DNA of 64,000 bases. Origin: an uncultured Alphaproteobacteria bacterium. GTDB lineage: Bacteria > Pseudomonadota > Alphaproteobacteria > Rs-D84. The stretch is taken from the NCBI GenBank assembly GCA_944393245.1, contig CALXZM010000005.1, forward strand, positions 59,500 to 123,499, in the 5' to 3' direction. Under the pieces are notes generated by a model, which had not been told where the DNA came from, did not search any database, and worked only from the letters and a program-made list of their open reading frames with translations. A program made the position numbers and the translations under genes. Below are positions 43,933-54,464 of this stretch, piece after piece. How positions within the stretch are numbered: the first letter of the stretch is position 1; each line of letters opens with the position of its first letter.

Positions 43933-45450
43933 ATGATATCTTTGAATTCAATCATATTTAACGGCATGGATGCAACACGCATTGATGTTCAAGTACAACT
44001 GTCCACTGGATTGGCAAAACCTGAATTTAATATAATTGGGCTGGCCGACCGTGCCGTCAAAGAATCCGCGGAAAGAATCAGAAACGTGTTATCTGCGTTA
44101 AATCTGTCTTTGCCGCCAAAGCGATTAACTGTAAATTTGTCACCGGCGGACGTTGAAAAGACGGGTTCGCATTTTGACCTGCCGATTTTATGCGGAATAT
44201 TATGTGCAATTGGCGTATTGCCTGAAAACGAATTATCAAAATATCTGATTATTGGCGAAGTTGGATTAAATGGCACAATTGTCAAAACTGACGGTATTTT
44301 ACCGGCCAGTGTTTGGGCAAATCAAAATTCAATGGGAATTATATGCCCCGGCCCCCAGGGGGCCGAAGCACGCTGGGCGGGACATACCAATATATTGGCA
44401 CCGTTTCATGTTTTGGAATTAATCAATCATTTCAAGGGTACGCAAATCTTGCCAGTGCCAGCAACAGAAAACATTTCAAATCAAAATAATTCATCATTAG
44501 ACATGGCAGAGGTTCACGGTCAATCTGCGGCAAAACGTGCATTGGAAATTGCCGCCGCTGGTGGACACGCAATGTTAATGGTTGGCCCACCGGGATCGGG
44601 AAAAACAATGCTGGCATCACGATTACCAACAATTCTGCCAGAAATGACACCCGATGAAATTTTGGAAACATCGATAATTTATTCTATTGCGGGTCAATTA
44701 AATGACAAATCATTAATAACGACGCGGCCGTTTCGCAGCGTTCACCATACCGCCAGTGCGATTTCGTTGGCAGGTGGCGGGGCAGACGCACGCCCAGGTG
44801 AAATATCATTGGCGCATAATGGCGTATTGTTTTTGGATGAATTACCTGAATTCAACCGAACAACGTTGGAAATTCTGCGTCAACCGATGGAGGCCGGCAA
44901 AATAATGATTGCCCGTGCAAAGCGCACTGCAACATATCCAGCCCGCTTTCAATTGATTGCGGCGATGAACCCATGCCCATGCGGGCATTTGGGAAATGCG
45001 GCACTGTCGTGTTCACGCGCCCCCAGATGTGCCGAAGCATATCAAAATAAAATTTCTGGGCCATTACTGGACAGAATTGATTTACATGTCGATGTTGACG
45101 CGGTAAACCCGTGGGAAATGAACAATGATACCGTTCCCGCCGAAACATCCGCGCAAATTCGCGCCCGCGTGGTTGCCGCGCGTAATCGCCAAATTGAACG
45201 CCAGGGAAAACCAAACGCATACCTGGACGGTGCCGATTTGGATATGGCGGCAAAATTATCAGACGAATTAACACAATTTTTAAATTCTGCGGCTGAAAAA
45301 ATGGGCATGTCGGCCCGCGGGTATAATCGTATTCGACGCATAGCGCGCACAATTGCAGATTTACGCGGCGCGGAAAATATTGAAATGTCCGACCTGGCCG
45401 AAGCGTTATCGTACCGCCCAATAAACCGGGGAAAATACGGCGTAAAATAA
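43933..45450 (+). CDS. comM: YifB/ComM-type Mg-chelatase-like AAA+ ATPase
   Basis: The 505-residue protein has the Lon-like N-terminal domain (VQLSTGLAKPEFNIIGLADRAVKESAERIR), Walker A GPPGSGKTM (about 218), Walker B LFLDELPEF, and CPCGHLGN with cysteines (CPCGHLGNAALSC), all standard. ComM is a hexameric helicase that extends branch migration during natural transformation. It is divergent from lepB. Presence of comM hints at DNA uptake or recombination ability, though other competence genes are not in view. Confidence 0.93.
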   Translation: MISLNSIIFNGMDATRIDVQVQLSTGLAKPEFNIIGLADRAVKESAERIRNVLSALNLSLPPKRLTVNLSPADVEKTGSHFDLPILCGILCAIGVLPENELSKYLIIGEVGLNGTIVKTDGILPASVWANQNSMGIICPGPQGAEARWAGHTNILAPFHVLELINHFKGTQILPVPATENISNQNNSSLDMAEVHGQSAAKRALEIAAAGGHAMLMVGPPGSGKTMLASRLPTILPEMTPDEILETSIIYSIAGQLNDKSLITTRPFRSVHHTASAISLAGGGADARPGEISLAHNGVLFLDELPEFNRTTLEILRQPMEAGKIMIARAKRTATYPARFQLIAAMNPCPCGHLGNAALSCSRAPRCAEAYQNKISGPLLDRIDLHVDVDAVNPWEMNNDTVPAETSAQIRARVVAARNRQIERQGKPNAYLDGADLDMAAKLSDELTQFLNSAAEKMGMSARGYNRIRRIARTIADLRGAENIEMSDLAEALSYRPINRGKYGVK

Positions 45451-45479
45451 AGGATCGCATTTGCGACCCCGATATTTTA

Positions 45480-46463
45480 CTAAAATTCAAACCGTAAACT
45501 TAGCATAATATTGGCATATATTACATTTTTTGCACTGAACCAATCACGGTGTTGACTGCCGTCTTCGTTACTTAATGCCCAACGTATGCGCGGGATATAT
45601 GTAACGCGTGCGCCAATATCAAAAAACATGTTTTCTGTTATCCCGTACGATAAACCCAACGACAATAACCCAGCAACATTGGCAGTACTTAATTCAGAAC
45701 GATAAAACTGTATCACCGAATCATTTTGTTCCTTGATTCCGTATGGTAATAATTCATATATTCCAGACAAATCACCATATGGGTCAGATAGTTGCAACGT
45801 TGTTTTAACATCTGCGTACCCAACACCAAAACCGATATATGGAATAACCTGGCGTACAGGCTTTTGCAGGCCGTCAAAGAAATCATAAAACGCCATTATG
45901 CTGAATATATCATTTGTAACCTTGGACTGAACGGCACCACTGGAAACAGTCGCAATTGCCCCGGCGGCATCACCACTAAATAATGGGGCGTCGCCCTCTA
46001 TAAACGGGGATGCGTTATATTCACTTTCGGCGATATGGTCCCAACCAAATTCAATTCGCCATTGGGGATTGTACGGAATTGTCCATCCAATACTGGCCCC
46101 CGCAGCAAATCCAAATGATTCAAAATCCTTTACCGGTGGCAAATCACCCAAATTGACATACCCCGCCGGTATATAGTCCACACACCCACCACCGTCGGTA
46201 CATTGATAATACCCCAATTCTGACAGGATGGTACTGCCATCGGGACTCATATAATACAACGGCGTTAATTCACCGATTTCATTTTTAATTTTTCCAATAC
46301 CAACAGATGCGCCCCCACGTACGGACACGGTAAATCGACTGCCGTCATCGGTATATGCCCCATCGCCCACATAATATCCAGCATATTCCCAATTTGCGCG
46401 CGCCGCACCAGTTATTAAAGCACCAGCAACAATCGGCAAAAGCAGCAAGTTCCTACTTCTCAT
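45480..46463 (-). CDS. Outer-membrane beta-barrel protein
   Basis: The 327-residue precursor has a signal peptide (LLLLPIVAGALITGAARA). It then alternates strands with loops rich in Gly, Asp, Ser and Tyr (RFTVSVRGGASVGIGK, FGFAAGASIGWTIP, WRIEFGWDHIAES, QVIPYIGFGVGYADV) and ends in LSLRFEF, the C-terminal Phe used for BAM recognition. An 8-12-strand barrel is likely. The Cys pair near CTDGGGC may cross-link an outer loop. It could be an opacity-type surface protein; ligand unknown. Confidence 0.72.
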   Translation of the reverse strand: MRSRNLLLLPIVAGALITGAARANWEYAGYYVGDGAYTDDGSRFTVSVRGGASVGIGKIKNEIGELTPLYYMSPDGSTILSELGYYQCTDGGGCVDYIPAGYVNLGDLPPVKDFESFGFAAGASIGWTIPYNPQWRIEFGWDHIAESEYNASPFIEGDAPLFSGDAAGAIATVSSGAVQSKVTNDIFSIMAFYDFFDGLQKPVRQVIPYIGFGVGYADVKTTLQLSDPYGDLSGIYELLPYGIKEQNDSVIQFYRSELSTANVAGLLSLGLSYGITENMFFDIGARVTYIPRIRWALSNEDGSQHRDWFSAKNVIYANIMLSLRFEF

Positions 46464-46511
46464 GCCTGATATTATATCATAAAAATTAATATAATAAAAA
46501 CAGATTTTAAT

Positions 46512-48290
46512 CTATTTCACAATATCATGAAAAATTGTGGCTGGAATTGTTCCCCCCGTGATTTTGGATGACATTGATGTAAAATCATCATTTCCCATCC
46601 ACACACCAATTATTAAATCATGCCACGCACCAATAAACCATGCGTCACGGTTATCGTTACTGGTTCCAGTTTTCCCGCCCAATACCCCCGGTGCCATTGC
46701 GCGGTGACCCGTGCCCCCAACCTGAACCACATCTGCCAACAGGTCAGTCATATAATCAACCGTTTGTGGCATTAAAATTTGTAACGGTTCAGACGGATTG
46801 CGCTGATAAATTATATTGCCACTGGGATCTGTTATTTTTGTAATTGAATACGGACGAACGGAATATCCATCGTTCCATATCACCGCATAAATAGTCGTTA
46901 AATCCAACAACGACATTTCAGACGCACCCAAAACAGTCGAATATTCACGGCGCAATTTGTTTCCAACCCCCAAACGCCCCGCCATATTCAGAACATTATC
47001 AATACCAAATTCCTGGGTCAATTTCAGGGGTACAGAATTTACAGATTTGGCAAACGCCGTCGCCAACGTAATATCCCCATAATAACGTTTGTTGTAATTC
47101 TGGGGTGAATAGTCCCCTATGGAAAAAGGTGAATCATTTACATAACTGTCCGGTGTCATACCATTTTCCAACGCAACCAGATACACAACTGGCTTGAACG
47201 AACTGCCAGGTTGACGCAACGCCAATGCACGGTTAAATTGGCTTTCCTGATAATTGGTACCACCAACCATTGCGCGCACCGCACCATCGGTTTCCATGGC
47301 AACAACCGCCCCCTGGTGTTCACCAACACGTTGCGGTAAAATATCGGCAATACGTTCCTGTAATCCCATATCCATTGTGGTATACACATATACATCAGAT
47401 TCCAATGTACCAATTGTGGATTCCACTTCGTCCAAAACAAAGTCCGTCCAATAACGATATATATTTGTGTTGGGGGCGGGCGTGGCCGGCTTTAATTGTC
47501 GCGCAGCAATACGCGCCTGGTTCAATGTGATATATCCCTGGCGAACCATTTCCTGTAATATAATGCGTGCACGTGCAATATTTTTATCAGGGTTTACCAA
47601 CGGGCTGTATGTGGTTGGGGCCTTTAACATGGCGGCAATTTGTGCGGCCTGGGCAATGGACAAATTATTTGCGGACGTTTGGAACATTACGCGCGCCGCC
47701 GCGTCAATTCCACGCATTCCGCCAACCAATGACACCCTGTTCATATATAAATCCAAAACCTGGTTTTTGGTAAAACGATTTTCCAACCAATATGATAAAA
47801 TTAATTCCTGGACTTTGCGTGAAATCTTTTTTTCGCGCGACAAAAATATGTTTTTTGCGGTCTGTTGTGTAATTGTCGAACCGCCCGCCGCCAACCGCCC
47901 ATGCAGCAAATTTGAAAACATCGCACGTGCAATCGCACGAAATTCCACAGGACCATGTTCAAAAAAACGTTTGTCTTCTATTGCAACGATTGCCTGCCAC
48001 ACATGGGGGGGCAACGTTTCAACAGATACAGGCACACCCATTATACGATTTGACGAACGCAGTTCATTACCATCTTTGTCTAAAAACACAATGGCCGCAG
48101 GACGCGTTTCATGCAATATGGCATCCAACGACGGCATTTGCAAAAATATAATCACCACATATATCGCAACACCAACCAAACACAACATAAATAAATCAAC
48201 ACACCACACAAATACACGCAGCCCGCGTGATGTTTTGGGCGATTGCTGTTTTGAATTTACAGTACGTGTATCAGATTTTTTTCGAAACAA
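46512..48290 (-). CDS. Bifunctional penicillin-binding protein (class A PBP)
   Basis: This peptidoglycan glycosyltransferase/transpeptidase has 592 residues. After an N-terminal membrane helix (about 28-50), the GT51 domain shows AIVAIEDKRFFEHGPVEFRAIARA with the catalytic Glu and AGGSTITQQTAKN. The transpeptidase domain has the active-site S-x-x-K in GSSFKPVVYL, S-x-N in KSVNSV and K-T-G-T in GGKTGTSNDNRDAWFIG. It lacks the long C-terminal or OB-type additions of E. coli PBP1A. It is divergent from the following outer-membrane gene. Confidence 0.92.
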   Translation of the reverse strand: MFRKKSDTRTVNSKQQSPKTSRGLRVFVWCVDLFMLCLVGVAIYVVIIFLQMPSLDAILHETRPAAIVFLDKDGNELRSSNRIMGVPVSVETLPPHVWQAIVAIEDKRFFEHGPVEFRAIARAMFSNLLHGRLAAGGSTITQQTAKNIFLSREKKISRKVQELILSYWLENRFTKNQVLDLYMNRVSLVGGMRGIDAAARVMFQTSANNLSIAQAAQIAAMLKAPTTYSPLVNPDKNIARARIILQEMVRQGYITLNQARIAARQLKPATPAPNTNIYRYWTDFVLDEVESTIGTLESDVYVYTTMDMGLQERIADILPQRVGEHQGAVVAMETDGAVRAMVGGTNYQESQFNRALALRQPGSSFKPVVYLVALENGMTPDSYVNDSPFSIGDYSPQNYNKRYYGDITLATAFAKSVNSVPLKLTQEFGIDNVLNMAGRLGVGNKLRREYSTVLGASEMSLLDLTTIYAVIWNDGYSVRPYSITKITDPSGNIIYQRNPSEPLQILMPQTVDYMTDLLADVVQVGGTGHRAMAPGVLGGKTGTSNDNRDAWFIGAWHDLIIGVWMGNDDFTSMSSKITGGTIPATIFHDIVK

Positions 48291-48396
48291 AGTCTATAAT
48301 CCCCCTGGTGTTTATGGAATTATATCACAAACAACTTGCGTTACGCCATAAATTAAAACTATAATATGTCGCATACGAAATAAAGGATAGAGAGAT

Positions 48397-49023
48397 ATGA
48401 AAAAACTGGTCGTAATTATGTTTTGCATGGCCGCAATGCCGGCATTTGCCGATGATTACGGTTACGGATATGATACAACACCACGTCGTGATAACTATAT
48501 CGGGGTCAGATTACACCAAAACGAACGCATTGCATTTGGTGTCGAATTTGATAATGGCGATGACACAAAACTGCGTGATGACAGTATGGGGTTCGGGTTG
48601 GCAATTGGCAACAGATTAACCGACCATATAAAAATAGAGTTTGAAACCGCATACACATATGGTGGCGAAGAAAAATACGGAAACGATTACGATTTTGACA
48701 TATGGTCAAACATGTTGAACGTGTATTTGTATCAACAGTTTGGCGGCGCGGTTGAACCGTACGCGGGATTGGGCATTGGTGTTTCCGGCATTTGGGGTAA
48801 CGTGTCTGGTAAAATGAACACATCTGATTCAACGGCGGATATGTCATGGTCTGCGATGGTCGGGGTGAATTTTGCATTGAACCAGCGCATAGATTTGAAT
48901 TTGGGATTGAAATACCAAAACTATGGCGATATAGATATGACAAACGGTGACGGCACACATACCACAACCGAAATAGACGCCACGGAAATTTACATCGGTG
49001 CCGCGTACAAGTTTGGATTATAA
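48397..49023 (+). CDS. Small outer-membrane beta-barrel protein (porin/OmpW-like)
   Basis: The 208-residue precursor has a signal peptide (KLVVIMFCMAAMPAFA). It then shows eight or so amphipathic strands (FGLAIGNRLTDHIKIEFETAYTYGG, NVYLYQQFGGAVEPYAGLGIG, SAMVGVNFALNQRIDLNLGLKYQNYG), ending ATEIYIGAAYKFGL. This is the OmpA-N / OprF-like eight-stranded barrel type. Ligand unknown. A clean terminator follows. Confidence 0.78.
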   Translation: MKKLVVIMFCMAAMPAFADDYGYGYDTTPRRDNYIGVRLHQNERIAFGVEFDNGDDTKLRDDSMGFGLAIGNRLTDHIKIEFETAYTYGGEEKYGNDYDFDIWSNMLNVYLYQQFGGAVEPYAGLGIGVSGIWGNVSGKMNTSDSTADMSWSAMVGVNFALNQRIDLNLGLKYQNYGDIDMTNGDGTHTTTEIDATEIYIGAAYKFGL

Positions 49024-49048
49024 AAACCGGGATTACCCCGGTTTTTTA
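49024..49048 (+). terminator. Terminator after the small porin gene
   Basis: AACCGGG (49025-49031) pairs with CCCGGTT (49037-49043) and is followed by TTTT. Confidence 0.85.
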
Positions 49049-49070
49049 GTTACTTGTTACCCGTATACTT

Positions 49071-49536
49071 TTGTCATTGCGAGCAACGCGAAGCAATCCA
49101 GTAAATATTGTCCGCGCGACGCGCGACATACTGCACCCCTGGATTGCCACGCCACCTGTGGTGGCTCGCAATGACAAGGTTGGGATGATTTCCATACTAT
49201 GTCACCCCATGGTGTGTTGGTGTAACATTAATGGATTGCCGCGCCACTAACGTGGCTCGCAATGACAAGGTTTGTGCGTAATTGTATTATTATCACAGGT
49301 ATTACACATTGTGTCATTGCGAGCGTAGCGAAGCAATCCCTTCTTTATCATCGTGTTACATAATGTGTCGCTCGGGTACTGCGTACCCTGTGCGTATCCT
49401 CGTATTTGTTCAAACTGCGCTGTCGCTTGTTTTCACATACTCGGATTCATTGCGGGTGCAGCGAAGCAATCCAGTAAATATGCGCGATTTTGATTAAATT
49501 GGATTGCCACGCCACTAACGTGGCTCGCAATGACAC
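49071..49536. repeat. Cluster of dispersed palindromic repeats (CATTGCGAGC / GCTCGCAATG family)
   Basis: Five to six half-units of the same element lie here: TGTCATTGCGAGC...GAAGCAATCC at 49072-49100, 49312-49339 and, partly decayed, 49447-49472, and the inverse GGATTGCC(A/G)CGCCAC...GGCTCGCAATGACA at 49141-49175, 49233-49267 and 49501-49535. Two sets form inverted pairs around 40-200 bp. No gene lies in 49049-49593. The family resembles small palindromic repeats found in intergenic DNA of several bacterial groups. Confidence 0.75.
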
Positions 49537-49593
49537 AATTCGTAATACTTGTGATAATAATACAATTATGCACCCAACAGTTTTTTGGTTTAA

Positions 49594-49622
49594 TAAAAAA
49601 CACCGCCGTGATAAAGGGCGGT
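49594..49622 (-). terminator. Probable terminator of ligA
   Basis: ACCGCC (49602-49607) pairs with GGCGGT (49617-49622). On the minus strand it is followed by GTTTTTTATT, 130 bp past the ligA stop. Confidence 0.6.
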
Positions 49623-49750
49623 TGGCGGTTAAGAAGTATCGTATAATAGTGTCGCTTATTCAATATATTCACACGCCCCACCCAGTGTTGTTTTTTTATT
49701 TGCCCCCCACACACATTGTTATTATGATTATCAAAATATTATTAATTAAA

Positions 49751-51778
<2,028 letters not shown>

Positions 51779-51809
51779 TCATAAATTTAATACAACGGAA
51801 ATATAATCG

Positions 51810-52058
51810 TCACCCACGATTATGTTGTTCGCCAGGAAAATAGTCAGCAAATTCGCGCCATGTGGTATTTGTGGCATTCATTATTTTTACCAAACTGCCG
51901 ACAGACATCCAATGTGGCTTGCCATCCGCACCAATACGCTTGCTTTTATTCAATGCAGTTATATCCATACCGCTGATTTGCGCCAAACGCGAACACGAAA
52001 TATTATGTGCCGCCGCCAGGTTGTCTATTGCCCGCCAAAACATAGCATTGGTTAACAT
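51810..52058 (-). CDS. Small HTH protein, paralogue of the one at 28533
   Basis: The 82-residue protein has the same layout as the 93-residue protein at 28533-28814: FWRAIDNLAAAHNISCSRLAQISGMDITALNKSKRIG, then PHWMSVGSLVKIMNAT. It matches the HTH half of Alphaproteobacterial S24-type repressors, and again lacks the peptidase half. An AAAGGGGG-like site precedes the ATG. Two free-standing copies in 53 kb suggest a small regulator family in this lineage. Confidence 0.72.
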   Translation of the reverse strand: MLTNAMFWRAIDNLAAAHNISCSRLAQISGMDITALNKSKRIGADGKPHWMSVGSLVKIMNATNTTWREFADYFPGEQHNRG

Positions 52059-52154
52059 TTTACCCCCTTTGTATCCATTATAAATTAAGACTACATTCTA
52101 ATTATGATTGTATTCATATATAAAATCAATTGTTTTTTACAGGAATAATTTCAT

Positions 52155-52187
52155 AATAAAAAATCCCGCCGTAAATTCGACGGGATT
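52155..52187 (-). terminator. Terminator after fabI
   Basis: ATCCCGCCG (52163-52171) pairs with CGACGGGAT (52178-52186). The one imperfect position is a G-U pair only on the minus strand, where a T-rich tail follows. Confidence 0.8.
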
Positions 52188-52207
52188 AATTATATCAATA
52201 ACGCATT

Positions 52208-53029
52208 TTATTGATTGTTTTGTTCGTCCAGACCCTTTAACAGAACTTCTTTCAGTTCGTTCGGAATCATACCAGTTGTGGAATATCCGCAATCGACGTG
52301 ATGAACTTCACCAGTGACGGCACTGGACAGGTCGCTGAACAAATAAATCGCCGCGCCGGATACATCGTCCAATGTCATATTGCGACGCAATGGGGTTTGT
52401 TCCGCGTTCAGGCGTAACATTGATTTCATACCACCAACACCAGATGACGCCAGTGTCATAATCGGACCCGCACTGATTGCATTAATACGGATTTTGTCAC
52501 GTCCCAGGTCGGATGCCAGATAGCGAACACTGCTGTCCAGGGCGGATTTTGCAACACCCATTACGTTGTAATTCGGAACGGATTTTTCCCCACCATAATA
52601 TGTCAGGGTGACAATGCTGCCACCATCACGCATCAGTTTTGATGCACGACGTGTCAAATCAACCAATGAATAAACGGAAACATCCATTGTGTTTTTGAAA
52701 TTCGCGCGTGTTGTGTCGGCATAGCGACCGGTCAATTCATTTTTATCAGAAAATGCAATCGCATGCAGCATACCATCCAATTTGCCCCATTCGCGTTCAA
52801 TATTGTTAAACAGGGAATCCATTTGTTCATCATTCTGAACATTGCATTCCTGAACAAATTTTGCACCGATGGATTCAGCCAACGGGCGAACGCGCTTTTC
52901 CAGATTCGGCATAGCATACGGCATTGCGATTTCTGCACCTTCGTCATGCGCGCGTTTGGCGATGGCCCATGCCATAGACCAGTCATTTGCCACGCCAGTA
53001 ATTAAAATCTTTTTTCCTTTTAATAACAT
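52208..53029 (-). CDS. fabI: Enoyl-ACP reductase (NADH), FabI
   Basis: FabI performs the last reduction of each fatty-acid elongation cycle. The 273-residue SDR protein opens LLKGKKILITGVANDWSMAWAIAK, the FabI-type nucleotide loop (G-V-A-N-x-x-S). It has Y-x6-K in YNVMGVAKSAL and keeps SAGPI. Length is normal. It reads from the minus strand, with its upstream region shared with the divergent tRNA-Asn promoter. Confidence 0.95.
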   Translation of the reverse strand: MLLKGKKILITGVANDWSMAWAIAKRAHDEGAEIAMPYAMPNLEKRVRPLAESIGAKFVQECNVQNDEQMDSLFNNIEREWGKLDGMLHAIAFSDKNELTGRYADTTRANFKNTMDVSVYSLVDLTRRASKLMRDGGSIVTLTYYGGEKSVPNYNVMGVAKSALDSSVRYLASDLGRDKIRINAISAGPIMTLASSGVGGMKSMLRLNAEQTPLRRNMTLDDVSGAAIYLFSDLSSAVTGEVHHVDCGYSTTGMIPNELKEVLLKGLDEQNNQ

Positions 53030-53109
53030 TTTATTCCTCGTATTTGTTTTAATTGGACGGGTAAAAATATATCACTAAAATATATAAATCGCAATAAATA
53101 AAAAAACAC

Positions 53110-53138
53110 TTGAAATTGGATAAAAAAGGTTATATGAT
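53110..53138 (+). promoter_or_regulatory. Sigma-70-type promoter of tRNA-Asn
   Basis: TTGAAA (53110-53115) and TATGAT (53133-53138) are exactly 17 bp apart, ending 11 bp before the tRNA. Confidence 0.75.
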
Positions 53139-53149
53139 ATGCGGGCTGT

Positions 53150-53225
53150 TCGGGCATAGTTCAGTCGGTAGAACAACGGACTGTTAATCCGTATGTCACT
53201 GGTTCGAGTCCAGTTGCCCGAGCCA
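53150..53225 (+). tRNA. tRNA-Asn (anticodon GTT), integration target
   Basis: The 76-nt cloverleaf includes encoded CCA. Acceptor TCGGGCA pairs with TGCCCGA, the anticodon loop is CTGTTAA, and the T-arm contains GGTTCGAGTCC. The accessory element starts at its 3' end, so this is the likely attachment site. The tRNA itself is intact. Confidence 0.97.
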
Positions 53226-53233
53226 CGAATTCC

Positions 53234-53259
53234 AAGGCTTTCAGACGAAAGCCTTTTTC
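53234..53259 (+). terminator. Terminator of tRNA-Asn
   Basis: AAGGCTTTC (53234-53242) pairs with GAAAGCCTT (53247-53255) around AGAC, followed by TTT. It begins 9 bp past the CCA and may come from the element. Confidence 0.8.
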
Positions 53260-53270
53260 TTTAAAAAGTT

Positions 53271-53290
53271 TTTGCTACCTATTTGCTACC
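53271..53290 (+). repeat. Two TTTGCTACC direct repeats next to the attachment site
   Basis: TTTGCTACC lies at 53271-53279 and again at 53282-53290, 11 bp start to start, so on the same DNA face. Short repeats of this type beside a tRNA attachment site are typical arm or core binding sites of an integrase. Confidence 0.5.
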
Positions 53291-53369
53291 GCAAACAAAA
53301 AATCCAAATTCAGCAAACGCCTTGCATTTCCGGCACTTTTTAGTATATTGCTTGTAAAAGGGGGAATTC

Positions 53370-54167
53370 ATGAATATGCAACTTTTAAACCTATTAACTT
53401 ATATTTTACCAGTTCAGCGTCAAAGAATAAAAGACAAGACAATCGCCATAACAACCAAGCATTTCAAAGCCCTATACGGCGATTTAATTAATAATCTGCT
53501 ACAGCATTTAAATATCCTATCATCATCAAAACTCCAACTAAAAAAAGAAGAGCTACCAGCTGTTATTTCTACCATAAAAGAACTTATAGACTTATCAGAT
53601 GACTACTGCCGCGTATGGAAGCAAGGCAACAATCTTACCATGATATCATCAAATCAAATGAAGTCCGACGGTGTAGCACTTTTTCTTTTGCAAAAATCTC
53701 AAGAGAATATAAAACCTCATGATTTTATGATAGAGAAAAAACAAGCTTCCGGCTTCAACGACAAATGTCTTGTTGCTATGACATTTCAATCTTTAATCAT
53801 TTTATTTGATAAAGTTTTATTCCAAGTTCGGTCTATTGAAGAAGATGAATATTTCAATTTAAAAGTTACGCAACTCTTTAATATCATCGATGCAACAAAT
53901 CAACTTAATATGTTCGCTGGTGCATTTTACAACAAACAGACACGCAGAAAAGGCGCACAAGAAAGGACAAAATTAAAAAGTGACGTAAAATACACAATTA
54001 ACAAAATAGTAAAAGACCTGAATATTAAAAACCAAGATACAACAAAAAGATATATATCTGATACCAAGACACGTGTAAAAAACGCATACAAAGAAAAAAC
54101 AAACAAAACCTTCCCATTTAACGACAAAACCCTGGAAAACTATATTCTTGACGCTCCCAAATCTTGA
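53370..54167 (+). CDS. Element protein of unknown function (265 residues)
   Basis: I recognise no family. The protein is mainly helical with no signal peptide or membrane segment. Its C-terminal quarter is very basic (NKQTRRKGAQERTKLKSDVKYTINKIVKDL, then TKRYISDTKTRVKNAYKEKTNKTF) and could bind nucleic acid. The middle has a leucine-rich helix (FQSLIILFDKVLFQVRSIEEDEYF). A GGGGGAA stretch precedes the ATG. It is the first gene of the element, next to the attachment site, where integrases and directionality factors are usual, but it has no Tyr-recombinase or serine-recombinase motif. Confidence 0.65.
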   Translation: MNMQLLNLLTYILPVQRQRIKDKTIAITTKHFKALYGDLINNLLQHLNILSSSKLQLKKEELPAVISTIKELIDLSDDYCRVWKQGNNLTMISSNQMKSDGVALFLLQKSQENIKPHDFMIEKKQASGFNDKCLVAMTFQSLIILFDKVLFQVRSIEEDEYFNLKVTQLFNIIDATNQLNMFAGAFYNKQTRRKGAQERTKLKSDVKYTINKIVKDLNIKNQDTTKRYISDTKTRVKNAYKEKTNKTFPFNDKTLENYILDAPKS

Positions 54168-54186
54168 TTTCTAGCTAGCTAGAAAT
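54167..54186. promoter_or_regulatory. 20-bp perfect palindrome before the HTH gene
   Basis: ATTTCTAGCT is followed directly by its exact reverse complement. It begins on the last base of the preceding stop codon and ends 60 bp before the HTH gene start. With no loop and no T-run it is more likely an operator for a dimeric repressor than a terminator. Confidence 0.5.
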
Positions 54187-54246
54187 TCAAAACATTTATT
54201 TTTTATCAAATATTATCTACCGTTATTTTGTAAGAAAAGGAAACTT

Positions 54247-54456
54247 ATGAAAGACGGTATTTTTAAATCGGTTTTAATGACCCAACAAGAGGCAGCGGAA
54301 TACCTTGGAACAACTGTGGGAACCCTAAACACATGGCGTCACCACGGCAAAAATCCAATTCCTTTTGTGCGTTGGGGCAACCGTATTAAGTACCTCAAGG
54401 AAGACTTAGAAAACTGGATAAAGGAGAACAAGCAACCCGCATCACAAAACATATAA
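54247..54456 (+). CDS. Excisionase-like / MerR-type HTH DNA-binding protein
   Basis: The 69-residue protein is a HTH_17-type winged-helix domain: MTQQEAAEYLGTTVGTLNTWRHHGKNPIPFVRWGNRIKYLKEDLENWIKENK. Such small proteins are usually excisionases or repressors of integrated elements. The wing segment (RWGNRIKYLKEDLENWI) is clear. AAAGGAAA precedes the ATG. A long structured non-coding stretch follows, which it may help control. Confidence 0.85.
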   Translation: MKDGIFKSVLMTQQEAAEYLGTTVGTLNTWRHHGKNPIPFVRWGNRIKYLKEDLENWIKENKQPASQNI

Positions 54457-54464
54457 TTTACAAG

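Noticed and set aside
49071..49536. CRISPR array in the repeat cluster after the porin gene
   Set aside because: The repeats are inverted, of unequal spacing and imperfect, with no regular spacers and no cas genes. They fit dispersed palindromes.
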